A stretch of 63,368 nucleotides of DNA from Akkermansia muciniphila (GCA_945861535.1 CAMAUZ010000043.1:1-63368); one strand, 5' to 3'; shown: positions 8,464-17,489, counted from the stretch's first letter. Notes: generated by a model not told the origin, from the sequence alone. Translations and numbers: made by a program.

Positions 8464-9567
8464 ATGAACCACCAAAACTCCCAAAGGTCCGGGCGTGTTG
8501 TTTCCACCGCATTCCGCGCACGAATCCTATTGGCGCTGCTGCTTTGGACCGCCACGACCCTCACTGCCGCCGCGCCGCCGCAGATCACAGTCGGCCCGGT
8601 CCGGCGCGCCTTTCACAATGGCGAGCACAACGCCTTCACCGACCTCTGCCGGTTTCGCGGCCACCTTTACCTCACCTTCCGCAGTTGTCCGGACGGCCAC
8701 GGCGTCTTTTCGACCGCCGCGGTGATCATCCTTCGCAGCAAGGACGAAGGCGTGACATGGGAGCCGGCGCACCGTTTCGCCGTGAAGGATCGCGACACGC
8801 GCGATCCACATTTCCTCGTCTTCCGCGACCGGCTCTTCGTTTACACCGGCACCTGGTGGACCGGCGGGAAGCCCCTCCCGCGTACGGAATGGGACGTGAA
8901 CCGGCACCTCGGCTACGCCGCGTGGTCCGATGATGGCACCGCGTGGAACAGCCCCGTGCTGCTCGAAGGCACCTTCGGCCATTACATCTGGCGCGCGGCA
9001 GCCTTCGGCGACAAAGCCTATCTCTGCGGCCGCCGCTACCCCGACTTCGACATCAATGCCCGCGGCGAAGGTGAGAAGGTCCAGTCGCTCATGCTCGAAA
9101 GCGACGACGGGCTGATCTGGAAAAAACGGGCCTTCTTCGCGGAGTCCGCCGGTGACGAGACTGCGTTCCTCTTCGAGAAAAATGGTTCCATCCTCGCCGT
9201 CGGCCGACATGGCGGCCGCAAAAACGCGCGCCTCTACCGGTCCAACCCGCCCTACCTCGAATGGGACCGCAAAGACCTCGACCGCCACATCGGCGGTCCC
9301 CTGCTCGCGCGGTGGGGCGAACACACCATCGTGGGCGGGCGCAATGGCACGGCTGACCGCGGCCCGAAGACCTCGCTCTGCTGGCTCGTGGGTGATGCGT
9401 TGCAAGAGTTCGTCGAATTCCCCAGCGAAGGCGACAACTCCTACCCCGGCTTCGTCGTCCTCTCCCCGACGCGCGCCCTCGTTTCCTACTATTCGAGTCA
9501 CGAGAAGGATGCTGCGGGTAAGCCGATCACGGCCATTTATTTGGCGGAACTGACATTGAAACCGTGA
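8464..9567 (+). CDS. Exo-sialidase-like (BNR-type beta-propeller) secreted protein
   Basis: The 367-residue product begins at ATG 8464 with a 38-residue leader ending TAAAPP. It shows propeller-type repeats: HLYLTFRS, ILRSKDEGVTWEP with the Asp-box-like S-x-D-x-G-x-x-W, LMLESDDGLIWKK as a second Asp-box-like unit, and LYRSNPP. These match sialidase/neuraminidase-superfamily proteins annotated broadly in Verrucomicrobia. The full set of sialidase active-site arginines cannot be confirmed, so glycan specificity is unknown. It lies 133 bases after the ceramidase-like gene in the same orientation. Confidence 0.65.
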   Translation: MNHQNSQRSGRVVSTAFRARILLALLLWTATTLTAAAPPQITVGPVRRAFHNGEHNAFTDLCRFRGHLYLTFRSCPDGHGVFSTAAVIILRSKDEGVTWEPAHRFAVKDRDTRDPHFLVFRDRLFVYTGTWWTGGKPLPRTEWDVNRHLGYAAWSDDGTAWNSPVLLEGTFGHYIWRAAAFGDKAYLCGRRYPDFDINARGEGEKVQSLMLESDDGLIWKKRAFFAESAGDETAFLFEKNGSILAVGRHGGRKNARLYRSNPPYLEWDRKDLDRHIGGPLLARWGEHTIVGGRNGTADRGPKTSLCWLVGDALQEFVEFPSEGDNSYPGFVVLSPTRALVSYYSSHEKDAAGKPITAIYLAELTLKP

Positions 9568-9667
9568 CAGTGATCGATTTCACGGAGACACGGGAATCAG
9601 CGGCAAGCATCGCCGGCAGCTTGTTCCGCGGCTCGACATTCCTTGAGTGGCTCGTAGTTTGGCTGCC

Positions 9668-10144
9668 GTGAATCGCCTCATCTACGTCGAGACCAGCATC
9701 CCGAGTTTCTATTACGAAACTCGCACGGGCGCGAAAATGCAGGCGCGGCGGGAGTGGACTCGCGAGTGGTGGGACCATGCGCTCGTTGGGGAAACGCTGG
9801 TCACATCGCTGGCTGTTATCGCCGAGCTGTCCCGTTCTCCGGAACCGAAGCGGTCCGATTCTCTGGCGCTCATCGGCTCGCTCCCCTTGCTGGAAGGCGG
9901 TGAGGAAATTGATGATTTGGTGACTGCCTACATCGCCAACAAGCTCATGCCCGCCGATGCTGGCGGCGACGCCATGCACCTCGCGCTGGCGACCTTTCAC
10001 CACTGCGAGATACTGGTAAGTTGGAATTGCCGACATATCGCCAATGCCAACAAATCAGACCACATCCACCGCATCAATGGACGGCTCGGTTACGAAACCC
10101 CCAAACTCATCACCCCGCTCGAACTCCTGGAGGAAAATCCGTGA
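9668..10144 (+). CDS. PIN-domain ribonuclease toxin, VapC-like
   Basis: GTG 9668 is chosen because it gives the canonical start MNRLIYVETSIPSFYYETR of a PIN subgroup whose first acidic residue sits in YVETS. The 158-residue protein continues with an acidic TSLAVIAELSRS segment and ADAGGDAMHLALATFHHCEILVSWNCRHIAN, which holds the remaining acidic metal ligands. PIN toxins cleave RNA (tRNA or mRNA) using Mg2+. The stop codon overlaps the GTG start of the next small gene (GTGA), so the two form a translationally coupled pair. Confidence 0.8.
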   Translation: MNRLIYVETSIPSFYYETRTGAKMQARREWTREWWDHALVGETLVTSLAVIAELSRSPEPKRSDSLALIGSLPLLEGGEEIDDLVTAYIANKLMPADAGGDAMHLALATFHHCEILVSWNCRHIANANKSDHIHRINGRLGYETPKLITPLELLEENP

Positions 10145-10362
10145 ACACCCCTGCTCCCAAACCACCTGCGGACGATGGCCTAGAGTGGCTCCGCGACATC
10201 CGGCGCGCCATGTCCGCCGAGTGCAACCACGATCCCCGTATCATGGGCGCGAAGCTGCGCGCCTTGGAGAAACAATATGCCCACCGGATGTTCCGCACCC
10301 GGCGCGTGCTGGAGCAGGTCGTCAGCCCGCCGACTGTTCCGGTTGCAGGCGCTGGGGAGTGA
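10141..10362 (+). CDS. Small partner of the PIN toxin, putative antitoxin
   Basis: This 73-residue frame starts at GTG 10141, overlapping the PIN stop by four bases. It contains a charged helix EWLRDIRRAMSAECNHDP followed by MGAKLRALEKQYAHRMF. Short proteins with an IRR-x-M/I-x-x-E-C pattern are commonly coupled to PIN genes of this subgroup. I infer an antitoxin role from the coupling and size. The order is toxin then antitoxin, reversed relative to classical vapBC, which is known for some families. No DNA-binding motif is recognisable. Confidence 0.55.
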   Translation: MNTPAPKPPADDGLEWLRDIRRAMSAECNHDPRIMGAKLRALEKQYAHRMFRTRRVLEQVVSPPTVPVAGAGE

Positions 10363-10535
10363 CCGCACGGGCGCCAATGTGAAGTGACGACGGCCGGAAC
10401 GGCTGTGTTGCTTATCTACGTTCGGAAGTCATTCCGCGTGCAGATCGGGCAGGTCCAACCATGTTTCGCATTTGGATTCAAACGGCGGAATTTCTGACTT
10501 TTTTCCTACTGGGCTTCGCGCTATCAAACCACCAC

Positions 10536-11399
10536 ATGAACTCCATTCCTACCCCGAGTGACGAAGCCGCCCGCCGTGCCTATTGGGCCGAGCAGATGCA
10601 GCTTGGCTACGACTTTGTGCAGAAGATTCTTCCGTTCGAGGTGCGCGAGTGCGGGGAAGGTTTCGCCTCGCTGCCCGATGCCGCGCGCGCCGCTGGCGTC
10701 GAGATGCTCTTCTCGACCACCAAGATCGCCGGTGGACTCGACCGCGTGTTTTACATGCGCGAGAGCCTGGTGCGCGACGTGGTGAAGGTGGGCCGTGACA
10801 TGAATGCGCGCGGATGGATTTTGAAAATCGAGGATGCCTTTCGCTCGCTTGAGATGCAGGGCCAGTTGGTGCGCAAGCCCGAGGTCTTCGATGCCATCGT
10901 CCGCAAGTGCATCTGGGAAAACGGTGGCACGCTGCCGCCCGTCGAGATGGTCGCGCGGCGCGCGCTCGTGCTGGTCGCCAACATTCCCAAGATCGGCACG
11001 CACATGTCCGGGTCAGCCATCGACGTCTCTGTCTTCCGCCGCGACGACGGCACCGAGGTCTGGCGCGGCTTTCCCTATCTCGAAATGAGTGAGAACACGC
11101 CCATGCGTTCACCGTTCATCACGCCCGATGCGCTCCGCAATCGTCTGGAAATCACCGCCATGGTCGAAGCCCACGGCTTCATCCATTTCCCCTTTGAGTT
11201 CTGGCATTTCAACAAAGACGACGCGATGGGCCACCTGCTGCGCGACCGGCCCGCGCCCGCCCGCTTCGGCCCGGTGCATTGGGATCCCGCGACCAACCGC
11301 GTCACCGCCGTCACCGACCCGTTGACCTGGCTCAACCCCCTGCCCGTGATGGAACGAGAAATCGCCGCGGCAATGGAGCGCGCCCGTCGGCAGGCCTGA
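10536..11399 (+). CDS. VanX-like D-Ala-D-Ala dipeptidase (peptidase M15D)
   Basis: The protein has GTHMSGSAIDVSVF near residue 154 (the S/GxHxxGxAxD zinc-ligand motif) and FPFEFWHFN near 220 (ExWH catalytic Glu and third zinc ligand). These are the diagnostic motifs of VanX/DdpX-type D-alanyl-D-alanine dipeptidases. ATG 10536 gives 287 residues and a normal cytosolic start. An upstream in-frame start at 10461 would add a hydrophobic segment that could be a leader, so location is uncertain. No van regulators or ligases are nearby, so peptidoglycan turnover or dipeptide use is more likely than glycopeptide resistance. Confidence 0.75.
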   Translation: MNSIPTPSDEAARRAYWAEQMQLGYDFVQKILPFEVRECGEGFASLPDAARAAGVEMLFSTTKIAGGLDRVFYMRESLVRDVVKVGRDMNARGWILKIEDAFRSLEMQGQLVRKPEVFDAIVRKCIWENGGTLPPVEMVARRALVLVANIPKIGTHMSGSAIDVSVFRRDDGTEVWRGFPYLEMSENTPMRSPFITPDALRNRLEITAMVEAHGFIHFPFEFWHFNKDDAMGHLLRDRPAPARFGPVHWDPATNRVTAVTDPLTWLNPLPVMEREIAAAMERARRQA

Positions 11400-11430
11400 C
11401 ACCCAAAATCGGACAACCAGGCTGCCGCCC

Positions 11431-11545
11431 TATGGAGTGCGGCGGCAGAGCGGTAGCGGCGACGGCGCTTTCGGTCGTGGGAAGGAAGGGACGATTGCCG
11501 GCGGTCGAAAGCGGCGTCGCGCTCCGCTTGCCGCAGCACTCCATA
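11431..11545. repeat. Inverted-repeat element, MITE-like, about 115 bp
   Basis: The element starts TATGGAGTGCGGCGGCAGAG and ends with the near reverse complement CCGCAGCACTCCATA; roughly 40-base arms pair imperfectly. The centre is GGTCGTGGGAAGGAAGGGACGATT-like sequence. It lies between the ends of two convergent genes and contains no coding feature. The ends look like those of a short non-autonomous element, but no target duplication is evident. Confidence 0.6.
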
Positions 11546-11625
11546 AATCTCCGGCCCACCGCCCGACCTCGGACTCCGCTTCCCCTTCCACTCTCCCACT
11601 CAGGTCCTCGCCGTCCCGCCTCACC

Positions 11626-13029
11626 TCACACCAACCCCTTGATCGGCCCGCCGCGCGTGACCAGCTCGAGCAGGTTGTTCGGCAGCCCGTCCGTCAGCCG
11701 CACTTCGCCCACGTCCAGGATCGTGTGCATGATCGTCGCCATCAGGTCCGCCATCGTCACGCGATCCTCGGCCGGCTCGCCGCCGTCGCGGGTGGATTGC
11801 CCGATCACCGCGCCCATCCGCAGACCGCCGCCGTAGAGCAGCAACGGCGCAAGACCACCCCAATGATCCCGCCCGCCGTTTTTGTTGATGCGCGGCGTGC
11901 GGCCCATCTCACCGCAGCACACGAGTAAAATCTTGTCGCGCAGCCCGCGCGCCTCGACGTCCTCGATGAATGCCGACACCGCATGATCAAACGGCGTGCC
12001 GACATAGCCCATGCCCTCCGTGAGCGTCGCGTTGTTGGCGTCCGCGTGCATGTCCCAGACAAAGCTCGTGTTCACCGTGACAAAGCCCGCGCCGCGTTCG
12101 CACAGCCGCCGCGCCATCAGCAGGAGTTTGCCCAGGGTCGCGCCGTGATCCGCGTAATGCTTGCGATTATTCCACTTCGGATTGATCCGGTCCGGCGGCA
12201 CCAGCGCCGCCGTGTCGTAGCGCGCGATCACGCGCGGGTCTTCCTTGGAAATATCAAACGCCTCGGACACCCCGCCCATCAGCGCCTCGAACGCCTGCTC
12301 CTGAAACGCGCTCAACCCCTCGACCACGCCGCTCGTGTCCACCCAGCGCTTCCACTGATCGATCCCCGCCAGCAACGCGCGCCGGTCATTCAGCCGGTCC
12401 GTGGGCAGATTCAGCTTCATGTCCTGCTGCAAGCCGCCGCCCGCGCCCGGCACAAACGACGCGTAGGCGGCCCCTAAATCCCCCGTCGCGCTGAAGTCGC
12501 CGAACTGCGTGATCGCCGGCCCCGCCTCGGGTTTCACCGCGCGCGGGAACAACGTCACGTTCGTCGGCATCCCCGTGTCCGACCGCAGCGGTCCGGCGAT
12601 GCGCGAATAGAGCGATCCCAGGTTCGCCCGCTGCGTCTCGCGGCTCACGATCGGCTTGATGTCGTGATTCGCGTCGCCCATGGCGAACGATCGCACCGTG
12701 CTGAACTTGTGCGCCAGCCGTGCCAGCTTCTCCATCGTGCTGCCGAAGCGGATGCCGGGAATCGTCGTGGGAATCTCGCCCGTCGCGCTGCGAATCTCGC
12801 GCGGCGCCTCCATCTTCGGATCGAACGTCTCGAACTGCGACGGCCCGCCGTGCATGAAGAGAAAAATCACCGACTTGTCCTTCAGCGGCAGCTTCCGCGC
12901 GCGCGCCAGCGCCTTCGCCGCGAACAAATCGCTCAACGTCAATCCGCCCAGCCCCAGCCCGCCGACCCGGAGGAATGCGCGACGGTCCAGCGACGATCCG
13001 GCGCGCGAAGAATCATGGAATGCAAGCAT
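11626..13029 (-). CDS. DUF1501 family protein, Tat-type leader, stand-alone
   Basis: The 467-residue product carries SLDRRAFLRVGGLGLGGLTL near residues 13-32, a typical twin-arginine leader. Family blocks follow: SVIFLFMHGGPSQFETFDPK, NTSFVWDMHADAN, VCCGEMGRTPRINKNGGRDHWG and MADLMATIMHTILD. It lacks the DUF1549/DUF1553 gene usually upstream; instead a RelE-like toxin gene overlaps its 5' end by 91 bases. It is probably periplasmic; its enzymatic role is unknown. It differs from the gene at 420 in having the longer EMGRTPRINKNGGRDHW block shared by the main subfamily. Confidence 0.85.
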   Translation of the reverse strand: MLAFHDSSRAGSSLDRRAFLRVGGLGLGGLTLSDLFAAKALARARKLPLKDKSVIFLFMHGGPSQFETFDPKMEAPREIRSATGEIPTTIPGIRFGSTMEKLARLAHKFSTVRSFAMGDANHDIKPIVSRETQRANLGSLYSRIAGPLRSDTGMPTNVTLFPRAVKPEAGPAITQFGDFSATGDLGAAYASFVPGAGGGLQQDMKLNLPTDRLNDRRALLAGIDQWKRWVDTSGVVEGLSAFQEQAFEALMGGVSEAFDISKEDPRVIARYDTAALVPPDRINPKWNNRKHYADHGATLGKLLLMARRLCERGAGFVTVNTSFVWDMHADANNATLTEGMGYVGTPFDHAVSAFIEDVEARGLRDKILLVCCGEMGRTPRINKNGGRDHWGGLAPLLLYGGGLRMGAVIGQSTRDGGEPAEDRVTMADLMATIMHTILDVGEVRLTDGLPNNLLELVTRGGPIKGLV

Positions 13030-13445
13030 ACGTGGTCAGTCCCGGACGCCTTGTGGGAGAGCGGCATTCGCCGCGACTGGGCATTCTCGGTAGGGACGCG
13101 TTGCGCGCGTCCGTGACCTTTCCCCCGCGCATCGGAACCAAGCCCAAACTCCATTGCTCCATCAAAACTGCTCGATCCCAAACCCGTGAGCCACTGATCC
13201 GCGAGCTTGATGTGAGTGATTTTGACCTCGGAAACCGCATGGTCCGCCCAGAACGTCAGCGCGTAACGCCCCACCAATTTCACCTGCACGATCCGGCCCA
13301 CGTCGTCGGTTTCTGAAAAATCGCCGGGCGTGTTCGGATTGTCTGCCAGTGACCGGATGAAACTCAGCAACCGCTGGCGCGCCGCACCGGACTGGGGAGC
13401 AAACGACAACACCGCCTCATTGATGTAGATGGCGTAGGGCCGCAT
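12939..13445 (-). CDS. RelE/ParE-like toxin with repeat-derived C-terminal extension
   Basis: The first ~85 residues (MRPYAIYINEAVLSF to VKITHIKLAD) look like a small RelE-superfamily toxin: helical RLLSFIRSLADNP, then VGRIVQVKLVGRYALTFWADHAVSEVKITHIKLAD as the terminal strands. The frame then runs on for about 85 residues. It passes through a palindromic repeat (encoding GRAQRVPTE) and into the 5' end of the DUF1501 gene before stopping at 12939. The extension is unlike the family and probably results from loss of the native stop. The antitoxin gene sits six bases upstream and has an internal ochre codon. Toxicity of the extended protein is uncertain. Confidence 0.55.
   Translation of the reverse strand: MRPYAIYINEAVLSFAPQSGAARQRLLSFIRSLADNPNTPGDFSETDDVGRIVQVKLVGRYALTFWADHAVSEVKITHIKLADQWLTGLGSSSFDGAMEFGLGSDARGKGHGRAQRVPTENAQSRRMPLSHKASGTDHVCLHSMILRAPDRRWTVAHSSGSAGWGWAD
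13089..13118. repeat. TTGCG-centred palindromic repeat inside the RelE-like frame
   Basis: The sequence reads GGTAGGGACGCGTTGCGCGC then GTCCGTGACC, a palindrome of GGACGCG arms around TTGCG with a TAGGG / GTNACC border. Near-identical copies occur at 13716-13745 and, inverted, at 42902-42931. Here it lies within the 3' extension of the RelE-like frame and supplies part of its codons. Confidence 0.8.
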
Positions 13446-13451
13446 GGCCGA

Positions 13452-13649
13452 TCACGCGTTGCCGAGCCGACGTTCAAACTCCTCCGGTGTCAGCCAGCGG
13501 GATTTGTCCTGGTCGTTGAGCCGATCAGTGACTTAGCGGCGATACTCCGTGTCATGCGCCAGGCGCAATTGCAGCGTGAAGCCGATGAGTTCCGCCTGTT
13601 CCCGGTCGCTCAGTTCCGTCACTTCCCGCTTGAGTTGTTCGAGGCTCAT
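13452..13649 (-). pseudogene. Small antitoxin (RelE partner) interrupted by an ochre codon
   Basis: ATG 13649 (minus strand) opens MSLEQLKREVTELSDREQAE and continues to YRR at codon 38. It is then interrupted by TAA at 13533-13535 (codon 39). The same frame resumes as VTDRLNDQDKSRWLTPEEFE and ends at 13452-13454. The rejoined 65-residue sequence reads as one coherent small helical antitoxin of addiction-module type. The toxin ATG (13445) follows six bases after the final stop, so the operon layout is intact. An N-terminal 38-residue fragment might still be made. A point mutation or a sequencing error is the simplest explanation. Confidence 0.75.
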
Positions 13650-13715
13650 GGCGCGAGCCTAACGCGGTGAAAAAGTTGGGCAAGCGCAAGCGCTGGGTGG
13701 CGGAGCGGTCTTCTC

Positions 13716-13868
13716 GGTAGGGACGCGTTGCGCGCGTCCGTAACCCTTCCCGCTTCCACCGCGTCCATTTGCAAACCAACGCCCCCACCAATCCGCACGC
13801 TCCCGCACGGGAAGATAGCAGGGCCGCGCGCAACGCGGCCCTACCACGACGCAACGCGTCCCTACCAC
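13716..13868. repeat. Cluster of TTGCG/CGCAA-centred palindromes
   Basis: The first unit at 13716-13745 nearly duplicates the one at 13089. A second (GGGCCGCG arms around CGCAA, ending GGCCCTACC) lies at 13820-13845, and a third partial unit CGCAACGCGTCCCTACCAC runs to 13868. The last unit contains the TAG stop codon (13862-13864) of the following minus-strand metalloprotease gene. The arm sequence changes between copies while the centre and the TAGGG border stay constant. Confidence 0.75.
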
Positions 13869-14515
13869 ACCCGCACGACGCGTCGCGCGATCTCGATGGT
13901 GGCCGAGGCCCACCAGCCGAGCACATCGAGCAGATGCACCTTGTCCGTCATCAGTGGCAGCCCGAGCAGCAGGACCGCGACATTCCCCAGCAAGATCACC
14001 ACTGCGGAAAACAAATACCCCTGCGACGTGATGTCTGACTGCCGCGTCTTCAGCGCGTGCCAGGTGAGCGTGAGGTGAAACGCATATGCCGCCCCGACGC
14101 ACAGGTGAAACCACGGCAGCAACCGGCTCCAGCCCCAGATCAAATGCCCGATGACAAAGCCCACCACGACCATCGCCGCGTAGAACGGAAAGAAATATGG
14201 CGCCAGCGCGATGAGGAAATTGTTCTTCGTCACCACCACGTGCCCGCCGGCGGCGCTCGCCTTGAACCGCTTCACCCGCCCGCCCATCGCCCACGTCCAG
14301 ACGGCGTGGGTCATTTCGTGTCCCACCACGTAGAGCCACATCGGCTTCGGCAGCATCAGGTAAACCACCCACCAGCACACCGCGCCGGCCAGGAACGGCA
14401 CCACCGTCATCGTGGCCCCGCCGCATTCCCACAGCACGCGCCCAAGCGTCCGCAACGCCCCGGCGCACACCGGCAGCAGCAACACCGCGACGAGGAATTT
14501 CACCCATTTGGGCAT
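13862..14515 (-). CDS. Membrane-embedded zinc metalloprotease-like protein (HExxH, M50-like)
   Basis: I start at ATG 14515 (MPKWVKFLVAVLLLPVCAGA), giving 217 residues; the longer frame upstream only translates a tandem repeat. The protein has about five hydrophobic segments and the zinc motif HEMTH near residue 60 within WLYVVGHEMTHAVWTW. Further segments include IALAPYFFPFYAAMVVVGFVIGHLIW. This pattern suits an M50-like or related intramembrane metalloprotease, although the M50 NPDG-type motif is not obvious. Its stop codon lies within a palindromic repeat, so the C-terminus (RRVVRVW) may be truncated. Confidence 0.55.
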   Translation of the reverse strand: MPKWVKFLVAVLLLPVCAGALRTLGRVLWECGGATMTVVPFLAGAVCWWVVYLMLPKPMWLYVVGHEMTHAVWTWAMGGRVKRFKASAAGGHVVVTKNNFLIALAPYFFPFYAAMVVVGFVIGHLIWGWSRLLPWFHLCVGAAYAFHLTLTWHALKTRQSDITSQGYLFSAVVILLGNVAVLLLGLPLMTDKVHLLDVLGWWASATIEIARRVVRVW

Positions 14516-14566
14516 GGGGGAAGGAGACTGGAGCGGGCGGGCGGAGGCGAGTGTGAAACGGAGGGC

Positions 14567-14663
14567 GTGATGCGTGATGCGTGATGCGTGATGCGTGATG
14601 CGTGATCTGTGAGCCGCGGGCCGTGATCGGAAATCACGAATCACGAATCACGGATCACGCATC
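14567..14663. repeat. Tandem 7-bp word array forming a hairpin upstream of pyrE
   Basis: Six near-identical copies of GTGATGC run from 14567 to 14608. A short spacer follows, then copies of TCACGAA/TCACGGA/TCACGCA run to about 14661. The two halves are partly complementary (GTGAT against ATCAC) and can fold into a long imperfect hairpin. It occupies the divergent promoter region between the metalloprotease and pyrE. A half-array of the same word (GATCACGGATCACGCTTCAC) appears at 37195-37214, upstream of rlmN. Confidence 0.75.
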
Positions 14664-14714
14664 AAATTCCCCCCGCGATTGCCAAACCGCACGCGCTCCG
14701 TACACTCGCCGCGC

Positions 14715-15281
14715 ATGACGAATTCCGAAGCCCTGAATCTCTTCCGCCAGACCGGCGCGCTCCTCGAAGGACACTTCATCCTCCGCAGTGGATTGCACAG
14801 CCGGCAGTTTTTCCAATGCGCCCAGGCCCTGCAGCAGATGCCGATCGTCGAGCAGTTCGGCGAGGCGCTCGCCGGGCGGGTCCGCTCGCTCGGTGCCGTC
14901 ACGGTCATCGCGCCGGCGATGGGTGGACTCGTCATCGGCCAGGAGGTCGCGCGGCAACTCGGGTTGCGCTTCATTTTTGTGGAAAAGGAAGAGGGCAAGC
15001 TCGTCCTGCGCCGCGGCTTCAAAATCGCGCCCGGTGAAAAAATTCTCGTCGTGGAGGATGTCGTCACCAAGGGCGGCCGCGTGCAGGAAACCATCGACAT
15101 CGTGCGCGCCCATCACGGCACGGTCGTCGGCGTCGCGATGCTCGTGGACCGCTCGGATGGCACCGTGAAACTCGGCGTCCCGACGATCAGCCTCATCCGT
15201 CTGCATGTGGAAGCATTCCCGGCGGACAACCTTCCGCCCGATCTCGCCGCCATTCCCGCGACCAAGCCGGGCAGCAAGTAG
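14715..15281 (+). CDS. pyrE: Orotate phosphoribosyltransferase
   Basis: ATG 14715 gives 188 residues. The enzyme converts orotate and PRPP to orotidine 5'-monophosphate in cytosolic pyrimidine synthesis. The substrate-binding start GALLEGHFILRSGLHSRQF is present near residue 14, and the PRPP-binding motif ILVVEDVVTKGGR lies at 110-122. GFKIAPGEK and PAMGGLVIGQEVARQLG are also typical. The length is slightly short of Escherichia coli PyrE but normal for this group. It stands alone between two repeat elements; the carB half at 35.2 kb is the only other pyrimidine gene in the window. Confidence 0.92.
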   Translation: MTNSEALNLFRQTGALLEGHFILRSGLHSRQFFQCAQALQQMPIVEQFGEALAGRVRSLGAVTVIAPAMGGLVIGQEVARQLGLRFIFVEKEEGKLVLRRGFKIAPGEKILVVEDVVTKGGRVQETIDIVRAHHGTVVGVAMLVDRSDGTVKLGVPTISLIRLHVEAFPADNLPPDLAAIPATKPGSK

Positions 15282-15324
15282 GCTGGGGAGCGGAAGCGGA
15301 GTTCGTCGCGAACTTCCGGAGTCC

Positions 15325-15474
15325 GGTGGAGCGCGGGCGGTCCCCGCCCGCAGCGCACACACAGGGCGAGAGCGGTTCGGGTTTTCCAGCGCTCCTCTTC
15401 CTTCGGCCGCGCTGCGACCGGGGACCGGTCGCGCTCCCCTTTCAGAGCGGCGCGGCGCTCAGCCGCTCCCCCGC
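15325..15474. repeat. Composite GC-rich palindromic element (TCCC-centred class)
   Basis: GGAGCGCGGGCGGTCCCCGC is found near 15328-15347, and a second palindrome GCGACCGGGGACCGGTCGC near 15414-15432. The first repeats the unit at 2257. The element fills the gap between pyrE and the convergent lolD stop codon at 15475. Confidence 0.7.
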
Positions 15475-16165
<691 letters not shown>

Positions 16166-16173
<8 letters not shown>

Positions 16174-17437
16174 GGCGCAGCGCCTCCACCGGTTTGAGCC
16201 GCCCGGCGCTCCACGCGGGAATCACGCCGGCCAGCACGCAGATCACCATCGACCCGCCGCAGATGATCGCGATGTCGCCGGGCACGATCAGCGCCGGCAG
16301 CTCGGAGAAATTGTAGATCGACGCAGGGAACAGCTCCCAGCCGGTGAGGTGGTTCATCGTCCGCAAAAACTCGTTGCGATACCGCACCGCGAGCATCCCG
16401 AGGCCGAAGCCCGAGATCACGCCGAGCACGCCGACGATCACGCTCTGACTGAGGAAAATCCACATCACCTGGCCGTTCGTCGCGCCCACGGCTTTCAAAA
16501 TCCCGATCTCGCGCGTCTTCTGCACCACGAACGTGATCAGCGCCGAGCAGATGCCGAACGCCGCCACGATCATGATGAAGAACAGCAGGTAAAACATGAC
16601 GCTCTTCTCGACCGCGAGCGCGTTGAGGATGCCGGCGTTTTCATCCGGCCAGATCGGAATGGTGAAGCCCAGCCCGAGCTGGTCGCGCAGTTGATCGCGC
16701 ACCACGAAGACTTGGTAGGGATCGTGCAGCATCACCAGCAGCCCGTGGACGGCGTCGCCGAGATCGTACATGTCCTGCGCGTTGGCCAGCGACGTGACGA
16801 TCACCGCCGCGTTGAACTCGTAGTAGCCGACATCGAAAATGCCGCGGATGTCGAACTCGGTCGCCGTGGTGACCTCGGCGTTTTTTTTGTCCTTCTGCGC
16901 CTTCATCTTCTGCAACTGCCGCGGCGAATACACCGAGACCTTGTCGCCGACGCGCAGCTTGAGCGCCTTCGCCATCTCGACCCCGACCAGCATGCCGTTG
17001 CCGGAGAGATCGAAGGTTCCGGTGGTGATGCTGTTCGTCAGCACGCTCACGTTGCCCTCGAACTTCGGATCGACGCCGCGCATCCACGGCGCATCGACCA
17101 GCGCGCTGCCGGCGGACGGCTGCGTCTCCAGCAGCACCTTGCCGAGCACGAACGGCGCGACGCCCTTCACCAGTTTGTTCGAGGCGACCGGTCCCATGAC
17201 CTCCTCGAAATTGTGCATCGTCGCCTGGATTTGCAGCACCTTGAGATGCGAGTTGAAGCCGAGCAGCTTCTCGCGCAACTGCCGGTCAAACCCGCTCATC
17301 ACGCTGATGACAATGATCAGCACCGCCACGCCGAGCGTCACGCCGACCACGGAAATCAGCGAGATCACCGACACGAACGTCCGTTTCGGACGCAAGTATC
17401 GGAGGGACAAGGAAAGCTCGAAGGGCAACCGCGACAT
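16166..17437 (-). CDS. Lipoprotein-releasing system permease LolC/LolE
   Basis: The 423-residue protein begins MSRLPFELSLSLRYLRPKRT with the first transmembrane helix VSVISLISVVGVTLGVAVLIIVISVMSGF, as in LolC/LolE. A large periplasmic domain follows (about residues 50-270). Three C-terminal helices include the FtsX-like ALITFVVQKTREIGILKAVGAT block. Only one permease is encoded, suggesting a homodimer (LolF-like) rather than a LolC/LolE heterodimer. An insertion rich in Lys (MKAQKDKKNAE) lies in the periplasmic domain. It is the first gene of the operon. Confidence 0.85.
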
Positions 17438-17489
17438 CGCGGCGGACGCTAGTTGGCGCGACCCAAATGGAAAGGTAAAACGCCCCCGA

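Noticed and set aside
10461-10535. Upstream start giving the VanX-like protein a hydrophobic leader
   Set aside because: Possible but not favoured; the leader is followed by no clear cleavage site, and ATG 10536 gives a family-like start.
14567-14663. Tandem array considered as a CRISPR
   Set aside because: Units are only 7 bases with no spacers, and the second half is an inverted copy.
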